A stretch of DNA of 57,748 nt from UBA6921 sp031363085 (GTDB lineage: Bacteria > Pseudomonadota > Gammaproteobacteria > SG8-11), in NCBI GenBank assembly GCA_031363085.1, contig JANLTU010000183.1, forward strand, positions 1-57,748. Direction: 5' to 3'. Made by a program: the position numbers and the translations under genes. The notes beneath the pieces were generated by a model, which was not told where the DNA came from, made no database searches, and worked only from the letters and a program-made list of their open reading frames with translations. Below, one piece after another: positions 1 to 8,307 of this stretch; position 1 is the first letter of the stretch, and each line of letters opens with the position of its first letter.

Positions 1-888
1 AACATGCTGGGCAAGATGGCGCAGATCATCGCGCAAGTGCGCGGCTCCGCCGACGCGCTGGCGAGCGCCTCGGAAGAAGTCAGCGCCACGGCGCAGTCAC
101 TGAGCCAATCCGCCAGCGAGCAATCCGCCAGCGTGGAAGAAACCTCCGCCTCGGTGGAACAGATGACGGCGTCGATCAACCAGAACAGCGAGAACGCTAA
201 AATCACCGATGGCATGGCGTCCAAAGCGGCCAAAGAAGCGGTCGACGGCGGCGAGTCGGTACGACAAACCGTGGGCGCGATGAAGTCCATCGCCGACAAG
301 ATTTCCATCATCGACGACATTGCTTACCAAACCAATTTACTGGCTTTGAACGCTGCAATTGAAGCGGCCCGTGCCGGCGAACATGGCAAGGGCTTCGCGG
401 TAGTGGCCGCCGAAGTGCGCAAACTGGCGGAGCGTTCGCAAGTCGCGGCGCAGGAGATCGGCGAAGTCGCCGGCAGCAGCGTGCACCTGGCCGAGAAAGC
501 CGGAAAATTACTGGACGAGATTGTGCCCTCGATCAAGAAAACTTCCGATCTGGTGCAGGAGATCACCGCTGCGTCCGAGGAACAATCTTCGGGCGTGGGC
601 CAGATCAACACCGCCATGTCGCAGTTGAATCAACTCACCCAGCAAAACGCCTCGGCCTCCGAAGAGCTGGCCGCAACCGCCGAGGAAATGAGCGGACAGG
701 CCGAACAACTGCAACAACTGATGAGCTTCTTCAAGCTGGAAACGCAGTCCGCCGGCCAAGTGTTCGATTTCGCCCAGACCAAAACCAAGCGCAAAGCGCA
801 GCCGCAACACGCCCTCGCCGGCCGCCTCAAACCGGCCAAGGTGGCCAACGCCGGCGGCGGCAGTGAAGACGAATTCGTGAAATTTTAA
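1..888 (+). CDS. Methyl-accepting chemotaxis protein, C-terminal part (5' end outside window)
   Basis: The reading frame is open from base 1, so only the cytoplasmic signalling part is present. It holds the highly conserved MCP hairpin tip (IDDIAYQTNLLALNAAIEAA, then GFAVVAAEVRKLAERS) inside long Ala/Ser/Glu/Gln-rich heptads with EE/QE pairs that look like CheR/CheB methylation sites (for example the SASEEVSATAQ and SASEELAATAEE stretches). This domain clusters with CheW and CheA and controls CheA kinase activity. The protein ends in an acidic tail, EDEFVKF, after a basic linker, a tail type common in proteobacterial MCPs and not the NWETF pentapeptide of E. coli Tar/Tsr. It is followed 13 bp downstream by cheW. 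The sensing domain and any membrane segments cannot be seen, so the ligand is unknown. Confidence 0.95.
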   Translation, partial: NMLGKMAQIIAQVRGSADALASASEEVSATAQSLSQSASEQSASVEETSASVEQMTASINQNSENAKITDGMASKAAKEAVDGGESVRQTVGAMKSIADKISIIDDIAYQTNLLALNAAIEAARAGEHGKGFAVVAAEVRKLAERSQVAAQEIGEVAGSSVHLAEKAGKLLDEIVPSIKKTSDLVQEITAASEEQSSGVGQINTAMSQLNQLTQQNASASEELAATAEEMSGQAEQLQQLMSFFKLETQSAGQVFDFAQTKTKRKAQPQHALAGRLKPAKVANAGGGSEDEFVKF

Positions 889-901
889 GCAGGAGGCCAC
901 C

Positions 902-1462
902 ATGAGCAGCTTGGTAAAAAGTGGCGCGCAGGCGGTCGCAACGTTAGCCGCCGCGCCCGATCAACAGCAATACCTCACCTTCATGCTGGGCGGTGAAGTG
1001 TTCGCCATCGGCATTCTGGGCATCAAGGAAATCATCGAGTACGGGCATATCACCACCATGCCCACGATGCCGGACTTCATTCGCGGCGTCATCAACCTGC
1101 GCGGCGCGGTGGTGCCGGTGGTCGACCTTTCGGCGCGCTTCGGCCGGCCGTCGACCACGGTCACCAAACGCACCTGCATCGTGATCGTGGAAACGCAGGC
1201 CGACGGCGAGCGCCAGGACATGGGCGTGGTGGTGGATGCGGTGAATGAAGTGCTGGAAATTCCCCGCGACCAGATCGAACCACCACCTGCCTTCGGCGCC
1301 AAAATCCGCACCGATTTCATCGCCGGCATGGGCAAGGTCAACAACAAATTCGTCATCATCTTGGGCGTCGACAACGTGCTGTCGATGCAGGACTTGGCGG
1401 TGCTCGGGCAACTGGGTACGAGTGAGTTGGCGACGGCTGCTGAGGCTACGCAGACGGCCTAA
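902..1462 (+). CDS. cheW: Chemotaxis coupling protein CheW
   Basis: A 186-residue CheW-domain protein that bridges the receptor and the CheA kinase. Typical features are visible: the QQYLTFMLGGEVFAIGIL opening strand, IKEIIEY, the FIRGVINLRGAVVPVVDL core and the later DFIAGMGKVNNKFVIILGVD segment. An excellent ribosome binding site (AGGAGG, about 892-897) precedes ATG 902. The N-terminal ~20 residues and the C-terminal Ala/Thr-rich tail extend beyond the core domain. It follows the MCP gene by 13 bp, so co-transcription is expected. Confidence 0.97.
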   Translation: MSSLVKSGAQAVATLAAAPDQQQYLTFMLGGEVFAIGILGIKEIIEYGHITTMPTMPDFIRGVINLRGAVVPVVDLSARFGRPSTTVTKRTCIVIVETQADGERQDMGVVVDAVNEVLEIPRDQIEPPPAFGAKIRTDFIAGMGKVNNKFVIILGVDNVLSMQDLAVLGQLGTSELATAAEATQTA

Positions 1463-1499
1463 TTGCTAGGGTAGAAATCCTTAGCACTTTGAGGAATTC

Positions 1500-2270
1500 A
1501 TGCGAACAAAATTATTCAAACTCAGCTTGACCATGATGACTGTGTTTGGCGACCCGATATCGGCCGATGACGAACCTACCGCCACACCGTACCGCCCGAC
1601 CGTTTCTAACCCGGCGGCGCTGTCCGAACCGGGGTGGTTCGAATTTGAAATAGGCGTGGATCGCACCCGTGGCGGCGATGATCGACATGTCGATAGCTTG
1701 CCCTACTTGCTGAAGTACGCGTTCACTCCGGATTGGGGCATTTTGCTGGGGGGCGACCTTTACATTCGGCGCGTTGATCAGGACGGTGCAGCCAGCAGTG
1801 GCTACGGAGATACCAGCGTCGTGCTTAAGTACCACTGCGCGCTTTCCGAAACCAGCGCCGTGGGCGTGGAAGCCGGCTTCACATCACCCACGGCTAAATC
1901 CGGATTGGGCAACGGCAAAACCGCTTATCTGTTGAACGGCATCGTCAGCATGGAAAGCGACGTAGCGCAATTTGACATTAATCTGGGCGTAACGCGTCTG
2001 GGCGAAGTCGCGGACAACGCCGGTCGACATGAAATTTCCTGGGCGGTCGGCGCATCGCGCCCGTTGGCCGATCAATGGAACCTCGCCTTGGAATTATCCG
2101 GCACCGGACGGCACGCAACCAAAAACACTCAACAATTTCTGGCCGCGTTCAGTTACGAATGGAGCAAACGCACCGTGCTTGACATAGGCGCAACAACCGG
2201 CCTGAACCCAGCAACCCCGGAACGAAATCTGTTTGCGGGCATGACGGTTTTGTTTGAGAAACCACATTAG
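1500..2270 (+). CDS. Putative outer-membrane beta-barrel protein (transporter / phenol MetA-like)
   Basis: A 256-residue protein with a weak N-terminal signal (about residues 1-22, ending ISA before an acidic DDE) followed by alternating short beta-strand-like stretches rich in aromatic and glycine residues, for example WFEFEIGVDRT, YLLKYAFTPDWGILLGGDLY and GYGDTSVVLKYHC. This pattern and the ending GMTVLFEKPH resemble the small outer-membrane proteins annotated as transporter or MetA-pathway-of-phenol-degradation family; I infer this from pattern only. A good GAGGA site precedes ATG 1500. It lies between cheW and cheR, in the same direction, and is not a known chemotaxis component, so it looks like an intruder in the operon. 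Confidence 0.6.
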   Translation: MRTKLFKLSLTMMTVFGDPISADDEPTATPYRPTVSNPAALSEPGWFEFEIGVDRTRGGDDRHVDSLPYLLKYAFTPDWGILLGGDLYIRRVDQDGAASSGYGDTSVVLKYHCALSETSAVGVEAGFTSPTAKSGLGNGKTAYLLNGIVSMESDVAQFDINLGVTRLGEVADNAGRHEISWAVGASRPLADQWNLALELSGTGRHATKNTQQFLAAFSYEWSKRTVLDIGATTGLNPATPERNLFAGMTVLFEKPH

Positions 2271-2301
2271 AAACGACGCAAACAAAGCCGCTACTACCTC
2301 T

Positions 2302-3102
2302 ATGACAACGCTCACCGATCACGAATTCGCCAACTTCCAGCGTTGGTTGTACGACGTTGCCGGCATCCACATGTCGGTGGCGAAAAAGCCGCTGATCTGC
2401 GGCCGACTCGGGAAACGCTTACGCGAGTTTCAGTTGTCGAGTTACGGCGAATACTTTGCGCTGTTGCAAAACGGTAGCGTACCCGGCGAAATGCAAGTCG
2501 CCGTGAACTTACTCACCACCAACGAGACGCATTTTTTTCGCGAACCCAAGCACTTCGACTTCTTGCGCACACGCGTGCTCGCAGAGCATCCGGCCGGACG
2601 CAAGTTCCGCGTGTGGAGCGCCGCCTGCTCCAGCGGCGAAGAGGTCTACACCATCGCCATGCTGCTGCACGACATATTGGGCGATGCGCCCTGGGATGTG
2701 ACCGGCTCCGACTTGAGCACACAAGTGCTGGAGCGGGCGCAACGCGGCCAATACCCGATGGAACGCGCAGCGGAAATTCCGCAGGAATATCTGAAAGCAT
2801 ATTGCCTGAAGGGCGTCGGCGCGCAGGACGGCACGCTGCTGATCGACCCCAAGCTGCGCGCACGCACGCACTTCGAGCAAATCAATCTGAAGCTGGCACC
2901 GCCGGCGCTGGGCGAATTCGACGTGATTTTTTTGCGCAACGTGATGATCTACTTTGATCTGCCCATGAAGCAACGCGTGGTGTCGCGTCTGGCCGGGCTG
3001 CTGAAACCGCGCGGCTGGTTTTTCATCGGCCATTCCGAAAGCCTGCAAGGCGTCACCAGCGCGCTCAACGGCATCGCTCCTGCCATCTACCGCAAACCAT
3101 GA
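2302..3102 (+). CDS. cheR: Chemotaxis protein methyltransferase CheR
   Basis: A 266-residue S-adenosylmethionine-dependent methyltransferase that methylates glutamates of MCPs. The N-terminal helical domain (FANFQRWLYDVAGIHMS) is followed by the TTNETHFFRE segment, the SAM-binding loop RVWSAACSSGEEVYTIAM, the acidic SDLS strand end and DVIFLRNVMIYFD, all typical of CheR. I prefer ATG 2302 (MTTLTDHEF); the longer frame starting at TTG 2254 would overlap the preceding gene by 17 bp and adds 16 residues without family character. The 3' end overlaps cheD (start 3099), which suggests translational coupling. Confidence 0.95.
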   Translation: MTTLTDHEFANFQRWLYDVAGIHMSVAKKPLICGRLGKRLREFQLSSYGEYFALLQNGSVPGEMQVAVNLLTTNETHFFREPKHFDFLRTRVLAEHPAGRKFRVWSAACSSGEEVYTIAMLLHDILGDAPWDVTGSDLSTQVLERAQRGQYPMERAAEIPQEYLKAYCLKGVGAQDGTLLIDPKLRARTHFEQINLKLAPPALGEFDVIFLRNVMIYFDLPMKQRVVSRLAGLLKPRGWFFIGHSESLQGVTSALNGIAPAIYRKP

Positions 3103-3614
3103 ACATGCCCCGGCGCGAACAGCCTTCCGACGTCATCCTGCATCCGGGTGAATATTACTTCGGCGACCGCCACAGCCGGATTCGCACCGTGCTGGGCACC
3201 TGCGTCTCGGTGACCTGCTGGCATCCGCGCCTGTTGATCGGCGGAATGTGTCACTACATGCTCCCTGAGCAGCCGAATAAAAAAGCACCACTATTGGACG
3301 GACGTTACGCCGACGCCGCGCTCAAATGGTTGTTGTGCGAGATAAAGATTCACTACACCCAGCCGCGCGAATACCAGGTAAAAATGTTCGGCGGCGGCAA
3401 TATGTTCCCTGGCAGCTACCGCGAAAATACTCAGAATGTAGGCGAAAAAAATATCGAAATGGGGCGCCTGCTGCTAAAGCAGCACGGCTTCACCGTCGAA
3501 ACCGAAGCTCTGGGCGGTATTGGCCACCGCACCGTTATTTTTGACATTGGCAGCGGGCACGTTTGGGTAAAACACGTGTCGCGCGATTGTTCAGAACGGG
3601 AGAGTATTCCATGA
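3099..3614 (+). CDS. cheD: Chemoreceptor glutamine deamidase CheD
   Basis: A 171-residue CheD family protein. CheD deamidates specific glutamines of MCPs to glutamates and in some bacteria also interacts with CheC or CheY. The catalytic Cys-His-Thr pattern is visible: VLGTCVSVTCW (Cys), GGMCHYMLPE (His) and the following GRYADAALKWLL helix, with the family motif KMFGGGNMF later. It overlaps cheR at its start and cheB at its stop (ATGA at 3611-3614), so the three are probably translated as a coupled set. Confidence 0.95.
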   Translation: MNMPRREQPSDVILHPGEYYFGDRHSRIRTVLGTCVSVTCWHPRLLIGGMCHYMLPEQPNKKAPLLDGRYADAALKWLLCEIKIHYTQPREYQVKMFGGGNMFPGSYRENTQNVGEKNIEMGRLLLKQHGFTVETEALGGIGHRTVIFDIGSGHVWVKHVSRDCSERESIP

Positions 3615-4681
3615 AAAAAACCCAGGTGTTCGTGGTCGACGATTCGGCGGTGGTGCGCAAGGTACTGACCGAACTGCTCAACCGCGAGCCACAACTGGAG
3701 GTCATCGGCAGCGCCTCTGACCCGATCTTCGCGTTGCAACACATGAACAAGACCTGGCCCGACGTGATCGTGCTGGACGTGGAAATGCCGCGCATGGACG
3801 GCATTACTTTCCTGAAAAAAATAATGGCCGAGCACCCCACCCCGGTGGTGATTTGTTCTTCGCTCACCGAAAAAGGCGCCGAAACCTCCATGCAGGCGCT
3901 GGCAGCCGGTGCGGTGGAAATCGTGACCAAACCGAAAATCGGCGTGAAACAATTTTTGGAAGATGCCGCCGCCGATCTGGTTCACGCGGTGAAGGCGGCG
4001 GCACTCGCCAATTTGAGACACATCAAAACCAGCGCCGCACCGCACGCGGTGGGACAAAAACTGACCGCCGATGTTATTTTGTCAAATCCAGGCACACACG
4101 CGATGGCACGCACCACGGAACGCCTCATCGCCATCGGCACTTCCACCGGCGGCACGCAGGCGCTGGAAGCGGTGCTGTCGGCGTTGCCGCGCACCGCGCC
4201 GGGCATGGTGATCGTGCAGCACATGCCGGAGAAATTCACCGCCTCGTTTGCCGCCAGGCTGGATTCGATCTGCGCCATCGAAGTGCGCGAAGCGCGCAAC
4301 AATGACCGGGTCATTCCGGGCCTTGCGCTCATTGCGCCGGGCGGCAAACACATGCTGCTCAAGCGCAGCGGCGCGATGTATCACGTCGAAGTTATTGATG
4401 GCCCGCTGGTCAACCGGCATCGACCGTCAGTGGATGTGCTGTTCCGTTCGGTGGCGAAATTCGCCGGCAAAAATGCCGTCGGCATCATCATGACCGGCAT
4501 GGGCGACGACGGTGCACGCGGCCTGAAAGAGATGCGCGAGGTCGGCGCCCACACTATTGCGCAGGACGAAAAAAGTTGCGTGGTTTACGGTATGCCGCGC
4601 GAAGCAGTCAAGCTGGACGCAGTGGATAAAATTATTTCCTTGCAGCAAATCCCACAGGCCATCTTGAGTTCCGGAAACTAA
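3611..4681 (+). CDS. cheB: Protein-glutamate methylesterase/glutaminase CheB
   Basis: A 356-residue two-domain response regulator. The N-terminal receiver domain shows the acidic pair VVDDS and the phospho-acceptor strand VIVLDVEMPRMDG, and the domain ends at the conserved Lys of IVTKPK. A linker leads to the methylesterase domain with catalytic Ser in IAIGTSTGGTQAL, catalytic His in VIVQHMPEKFT and the Asp region GIIMTGMGDDGARGL. It removes methyl groups from MCP glutamates when phosphorylated by CheA. ATG 3611 is chosen over an upstream in-frame start at 3563 because it gives the normal receiver start (MKKTQVFVVDD) and an ATGA overlap with cheD. Confidence 0.97.
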   Translation: MKKTQVFVVDDSAVVRKVLTELLNREPQLEVIGSASDPIFALQHMNKTWPDVIVLDVEMPRMDGITFLKKIMAEHPTPVVICSSLTEKGAETSMQALAAGAVEIVTKPKIGVKQFLEDAAADLVHAVKAAALANLRHIKTSAAPHAVGQKLTADVILSNPGTHAMARTTERLIAIGTSTGGTQALEAVLSALPRTAPGMVIVQHMPEKFTASFAARLDSICAIEVREARNNDRVIPGLALIAPGGKHMLLKRSGAMYHVEVIDGPLVNRHRPSVDVLFRSVAKFAGKNAVGIIMTGMGDDGARGLKEMREVGAHTIAQDEKSCVVYGMPREAVKLDAVDKIISLQQIPQAILSSGN

Positions 4682-4950
4682 TGTAGTGCATCACGTACTT
4701 TGCAACTCACTTCCGCACCAACAAGCGCGAAAACTTTTCATTGCAGCGCGGCCATCCTGGCCGCTGTCTTGCTATTCTGGCGTGCTGGAAGCCCGCGTTC
4801 CCACCGCAATTAAGTTTTACCCAGAGCAACTCACTACACCCGTACCGACATCTGCTTATGGTTGAGCTTGCTCGTCAAACGCGACGAACACGCCGGCGCA
4901 CTCGGATATCGCTTGGCGATGCGTCGCCAAAACGGGTAAATTCGGGCACT
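4682..4950. other. Intergenic region with a short GC hairpin
   Basis: This 269-base stretch between cheB and coaD holds no supported gene. A perfect 7-bp hairpin with a 3-base loop lies at 4748-4764 (GCGGCCA/TGGCCGC). It is followed by only a mixed pyrimidine-rich run, so it could be a weak terminator for the chemotaxis operon, but that is not certain. The open frame that crosses the region into coaD has no coding character before 4951. Confidence 0.4.
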
Positions 4951-5430
4951 ATGAAAACCACCGCCATCTACCCCGGCACCTTCGACCCGATCACCAACGG
5001 CCACAGCGATCTGGTGCAACGCGCGTCCAAATTGTTTGGCAAAGTCATCGTGGCGGTGGCGGCCAATCAAAATAAAAATCCGTTTCTGCCGTTGCGCCAG
5101 CGCGTCGAACTGACCAAAGATGTTCTTTCACCGTACAAAAACGTGCGCGTAATCGGGTTCGATAATTTGCTGGCGGAATTCGCATTGCAGCAGAAAGCCC
5201 ACATCATTTTACGCGGCTTGCGTGCGGTGTCGGATTTCGAATTCGAGTTTCAACTCGCCAACATGAACCGCCGCCTGGCCCCGCAGTTGGAAACTATGTT
5301 TCTGACTCCGGCCGAACAATTTTCTTACATCTCTTCGAGCTTGGTGCGCGAAATCGCGATGCTGGGCGGCAACGTCACACCGTTTGTCCACGCGAAAGTT
5401 GCGGCTGCGCTGCGCAAGCGTATCGGTTAA
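4951..5430 (+). CDS. coaD: Phosphopantetheine adenylyltransferase
   Basis: A 159-residue enzyme, the usual family length. It transfers AMP from ATP to 4'-phosphopantetheine in the penultimate step of coenzyme A synthesis, in the cytoplasm. The nucleotidyltransferase signature is present at the N-terminus (YPGTFDPITNGHSDLVQRA, with the NGH motif), followed by VAVAANQNKNP, ILRGLRAVSDFEFEFQLANMNR and the ATP-binding ISSSLVREIA near the C-terminus. ATG 4951 is chosen because the protein then begins at the first beta strand; an upstream frame from 4741 is not family-like. The ferredoxin gene follows 38 bp later, an arrangement common in proteobacteria. Confidence 0.97.
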   Translation: MKTTAIYPGTFDPITNGHSDLVQRASKLFGKVIVAVAANQNKNPFLPLRQRVELTKDVLSPYKNVRVIGFDNLLAEFALQQKAHIILRGLRAVSDFEFEFQLANMNRRLAPQLETMFLTPAEQFSYISSSLVREIAMLGGNVTPFVHAKVAAALRKRIG

Positions 5431-5468
5431 AATCCTCGCTACGTTGTTGACTGATTTTCAGGTATCCC

Positions 5469-5723
5469 ATGGCTTTATTAATTACCGACGAATGCATTAA
5501 CTGCGATGTCTGCGAACCCGAGTGCCCCAACGGGGCTATCACTCAGGGCGCGGAGATTTACATTATCGACCCGAACAAATGCACCGAGTGCGTCGGTCAC
5601 TTCGACACGCCGCAATGCATTGAGGTGTGCCCGGTGGACTGCATCCTCACCAACCCGGCGCGCGTCGAAAACAAGGATCAGTTGCACCAAAAATATTTGG
5701 AGCTCACCAGCAAAACCGCGTAA
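5469..5723 (+). CDS. YfhL-family 4Fe-4S dicluster ferredoxin
   Basis: An 84-residue ferredoxin with two [4Fe-4S] binding motifs: CINCDVCEPECP near residues 10-21 and a second motif that begins CTECVGHFDTPQC and continues to CPVDC. The 8-residue spacing between the second and third cysteines of the second cluster and the C-terminal helical extension are typical of the YfhL / Allochromatium-type ferredoxins, which have unusually low and split redox potentials. It is a soluble cytoplasmic electron carrier; the partner is not evident. It lies directly after coaD, as in many proteobacteria. Confidence 0.93.
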   Translation: MALLITDECINCDVCEPECPNGAITQGAEIYIIDPNKCTECVGHFDTPQCIEVCPVDCILTNPARVENKDQLHQKYLELTSKTA

Positions 5724-5837
5724 CGCGGGTGGGCGCATTGCATCCCGCCAATGCGCTCTTGAACACGCCCCGAGCCAGGGCATCTCTAAGGCTCCGCACT
5801 CCGGGCCTTGTTTATACTTGCAGCTATACTGGATCTT

Positions 5838-7493
5838 ATGCTCCGCCTGCTTGTTCCCTGCGTTTTCTTGCTGCTGTTTTTTCCCGTCCACGCGGCGCAA
5901 CCGCCGGCTGCGGCGATTGCCAGCGCACACCCGCTCGCCAGCGATGCCGGCATCGAGATACTCAACGCCGGCGGCAACGCCTTCGACGCGGCGGTCGCGG
6001 TAACCGCTGCACTGGCGGTGGTGGCGCCGAAAAATTGCGGTCTGGGCGGCGGCGGGTTCTGGCTGTTGCACCGCGCGCAGGATGGTTTTGAAACCCTGCT
6101 TGATGGCCGTGAAACCGCGCCGCGCGCCGCACACAAGGACATGTATCTGGATGCGCAAGGCAACGTGGTGCCGAATTTGTCACTTAATGGCCCCTTGTCG
6201 GCCGCGATTCCGGGCACGCCGGCCGCACTGGTGCATCTGGCCAAAAAATACGGACGTCTGCCGCTGGCACGTTCGCTTGCTCCCGCCCTGCGTCTGGCGC
6301 GCGACGGGTTTGCGACCAACGAAGCTTATCGGCGCGCGGCCGAGCTGCGCGCGGCGGCATTGACCGGCGCGCCCGGTTTGCTCGATCAAGGCCAGGCGCC
6401 AGCGCCCGGTTTCGTGTTGCGACAGCCTGATCTGGCCGATGTTTTAGCCTCAATCGCCAAGCATGGCGCAGCGGGTTTTTATCGTGGCGATGTCGCCAGG
6501 AAATTGGTCGACGGCGTGCGCAACGCGGGCGGCATCTGGACGCTGGACGATTTAGCCGGCTATAAAATTATCGAGCGCCCGCCGTTGCACGGCGACTACC
6601 ACGGCATGCGCATCACGTCTGCGCCGCCGCCTTCGTCAGGTGGCGTGGCGTTGGTGACCATGCTCAATATTTTGAGCGGTTATCCGCTTGCCACGCTGGA
6701 GGCACCGACGCAAAAACATTTGGTCATTGAAGCAATGCGCCGCGCCTATCGCGACCGCGCCGAGTATCTGGGCGATCCCGCTTTTGTCAGCGTGCCGGTT
6801 AAACAATTGCTGCACCCGTTTTATGCCGCCGGCCTGCGCGCGGCAATCCGCCTGGATCGCGCCACACCCAGCAGTGCGCTGCCCATGGAAGTCCCCGTAA
6901 ATCAAGGCACGGACACCACGCATTTTTCAATTCTGGATCGCGACGGCAATCGCGTGGCGGCGACGCTCACCGTCAATTACGCCTTCGGCTCGGGGTTTAT
7001 TCCGCCCGGCACCGGCGTGTTGCTCAACGATGAAATGGACGACTTCTCCGCCAAGCCCGGCGCGCCCAACGCATATGGCTTGGTGGGTGCGCAAGCAAAT
7101 GCGATTGCGCCCGGCAAACGTCCGCTGTCGAGCATGACGCCCAGCTTTCTTGAAAATGCACGCGGCGTTGCCATCCTTGGCACGCCCGGTGGCAGTCGCA
7201 TCATCAGCATGGTGTTGCTGGCGGCACTGGAATTTGCACGTGGTGGCAATGCCGATGACATGGTCGCGCTGCCGCGTTTGCATCATCAATTTGTGCCCGA
7301 CCAAGTGTTCTATGAAGCCGATGCATTGAGCGCCGAACAACTCCTTGCATTGGAAAAACTCGGCCATCGCCTGGAACAAGCCGCTGAACGTTACGGCGAT
7401 ATGCAAGCCATTGTGTGGGATCGGCATACGGGTGTCAGCGTCGCCAGCGACCCGCGCGGACAGGGCGCAGCGCGGGTACAAAAACACCCATAA
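5838..7493 (+). CDS. ggt: Gamma-glutamyltranspeptidase / glutathione hydrolase precursor
   Basis: A 551-residue N-terminal-nucleophile hydrolase that cleaves gamma-glutamyl bonds such as that of glutathione. A signal peptide is seen (LLVPCVFLLLFFPVHAA), so the enzyme is periplasmic. Family marks are the opening ASAHPLASDAGIEILNAGGN, GLGGGGFWL, SAAIPGTPAALVHL, and the autoprocessing site GTDTTHFSILD, where Thr ~360 should become the first residue and nucleophile of the small subunit. The later LNDEMDDFS, GKRPLSSMTPSF and GTPGGSRIISMV motifs are also present, so substrate and oxyanion residues look intact. The frame is open from TTG 5808, but ATG 5838 gives a cleaner signal peptide. It is unlinked to any glutathione gene here. 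Confidence 0.94.
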   Translation: MLRLLVPCVFLLLFFPVHAAQPPAAAIASAHPLASDAGIEILNAGGNAFDAAVAVTAALAVVAPKNCGLGGGGFWLLHRAQDGFETLLDGRETAPRAAHKDMYLDAQGNVVPNLSLNGPLSAAIPGTPAALVHLAKKYGRLPLARSLAPALRLARDGFATNEAYRRAAELRAAALTGAPGLLDQGQAPAPGFVLRQPDLADVLASIAKHGAAGFYRGDVARKLVDGVRNAGGIWTLDDLAGYKIIERPPLHGDYHGMRITSAPPPSSGGVALVTMLNILSGYPLATLEAPTQKHLVIEAMRRAYRDRAEYLGDPAFVSVPVKQLLHPFYAAGLRAAIRLDRATPSSALPMEVPVNQGTDTTHFSILDRDGNRVAATLTVNYAFGSGFIPPGTGVLLNDEMDDFSAKPGAPNAYGLVGAQANAIAPGKRPLSSMTPSFLENARGVAILGTPGGSRIISMVLLAALEFARGGNADDMVALPRLHHQFVPDQVFYEADALSAEQLLALEKLGHRLEQAAERYGDMQAIVWDRHTGVSVASDPRGQGAARVQKHP

Positions 7494-7604
7494 ACCTCAC
7501 CAGCATCGATGCTTGCGTGGTCAATAGGCTTCCGCTAGACTGGCTTGGTTTTTTAGGTTCCTCGTTGGGGAAAATTGTTGGGGAAGGTTACTCGGGAGAT
7601 CATC

Positions 7605-7727
7605 ATGAATATGGCATTTTTGGTTCCTATCATCTTGTTCGGCACACTGATTGTTTTTGCAACAATTCTCGGCGGCAAGGCCGTTGACATTCTGGCTCTA
7701 CGTCGCGCCAATCAGAAACAAACTTAA
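7605..7727 (+). CDS. Small single-span membrane protein (40 aa)
   Basis: A short gene with a plausible ribosome binding site (GGGAG at about 7594-7598) before ATG 7605. The product starts MNMAFLVPIILFGTLIVFAT, which is one hydrophobic helix, followed by ILGGKAVDILALRRANQKQT, a short basic cytoplasmic tail under the positive-inside rule. A strong intrinsic terminator lies 31 bp downstream, which supports it being a real transcription unit. No function can be read from the sequence; its position just before the heme-copper-oxidase-like gene may be coincidental. Confidence 0.6.
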   Translation: MNMAFLVPIILFGTLIVFATILGGKAVDILALRRANQKQT

Positions 7728-7757
7728 ACGCGGTCAAGTTCTCGCGCCTGTCTTACC

Positions 7758-7782
7758 GCCCGGTTCACGCCGGGCTTTTTAT
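7758..7782 (+). terminator. Intrinsic terminator after the 40-aa membrane protein gene
   Basis: GCCCGG (7758-7763), a 6-base loop, CCGGGC (7770-7775) and then five T residues. Perfect 6-bp GC stem plus T-tract on the plus strand. Confidence 0.8.
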
Positions 7783-7803
7783 TCATAGCGGTTCTCGCAG
7801 TCC

Positions 7804-8307
7804 ATGTCCGAATCCGACGACACGCGTTATCTGGTTAAGTTTCTGGTAACTTCGGCCGCCTGCTTTTTTATCGGCACGATACACGGCGTATTGCAGGTGA
7901 TTCGCCCGATACGTGCATGGCTCGACGCCATCGGCAGCCCCTACGGCGGGCCCGGCCACATGATCGATCCGCTCGCGCACGCCCACATCAACACCGTCGG
8001 CGGCGTGGTTATTTTTCTGATGGGCGCAACCTACTACCTGCTCCCAAAAATGCTCGGCAGCCCGCTCTACTCCAAACGCTTGGTCAACCACACCTATTGG
8101 TGGACCACTCTGGGCATTGCCGGCTTTTACAGCACGCTAATGATTTTTGGCAGCGTCGAGGGCTACCTGTTGCTCAACGAGCCCGAGCGCATGGCAGATG
8201 TGCACCGTTACTATGGCCCGATCATTTCGGTGGTGTCCTCGGTGATGGGGGTAGGTTTCTGGGTATTTTTCGCCAACCTGTTTCTTACCGTTAAACGCCG
8301 CAGATGA
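7804..8307 (+). CDS. Short heme-copper-oxidase-like (CcoN/NorB-type) membrane protein
   Basis: A 167-residue protein with four predicted membrane helices (about 12-30, 64-82, 98-118 and 138-160). The segment LAHAHINTVGGVVIFLMGATYYLLPKM resembles helix regions of cbb3-type oxidase subunit I / nitric oxide reductase proteins, with two closely spaced histidines (residues 59 and 61) that could ligate heme. Full catalytic subunits have 12 or more helices and 450 or more residues, so this is a stand-alone small relative, not a working oxidase by itself. It is not a simple truncation: it has its own start and stop. ATGA overlap (8304-8307) couples it to the next gene. Assignment is by motif resemblance only. 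Confidence 0.65.
   Translation: MSESDDTRYLVKFLVTSAACFFIGTIHGVLQVIRPIRAWLDAIGSPYGGPGHMIDPLAHAHINTVGGVVIFLMGATYYLLPKMLGSPLYSKRLVNHTYWWTTLGIAGFYSTLMIFGSVEGYLLLNEPERMADVHRYYGPIISVVSSVMGVGFWVFFANLFLTVKRRR

Noticed and set aside
5478..6319. Long minus-strand open frames opposite ferredoxin and ggt
   Set aside because: They are shadows in GC-rich DNA; the plus-strand genes have complete catalytic motifs.
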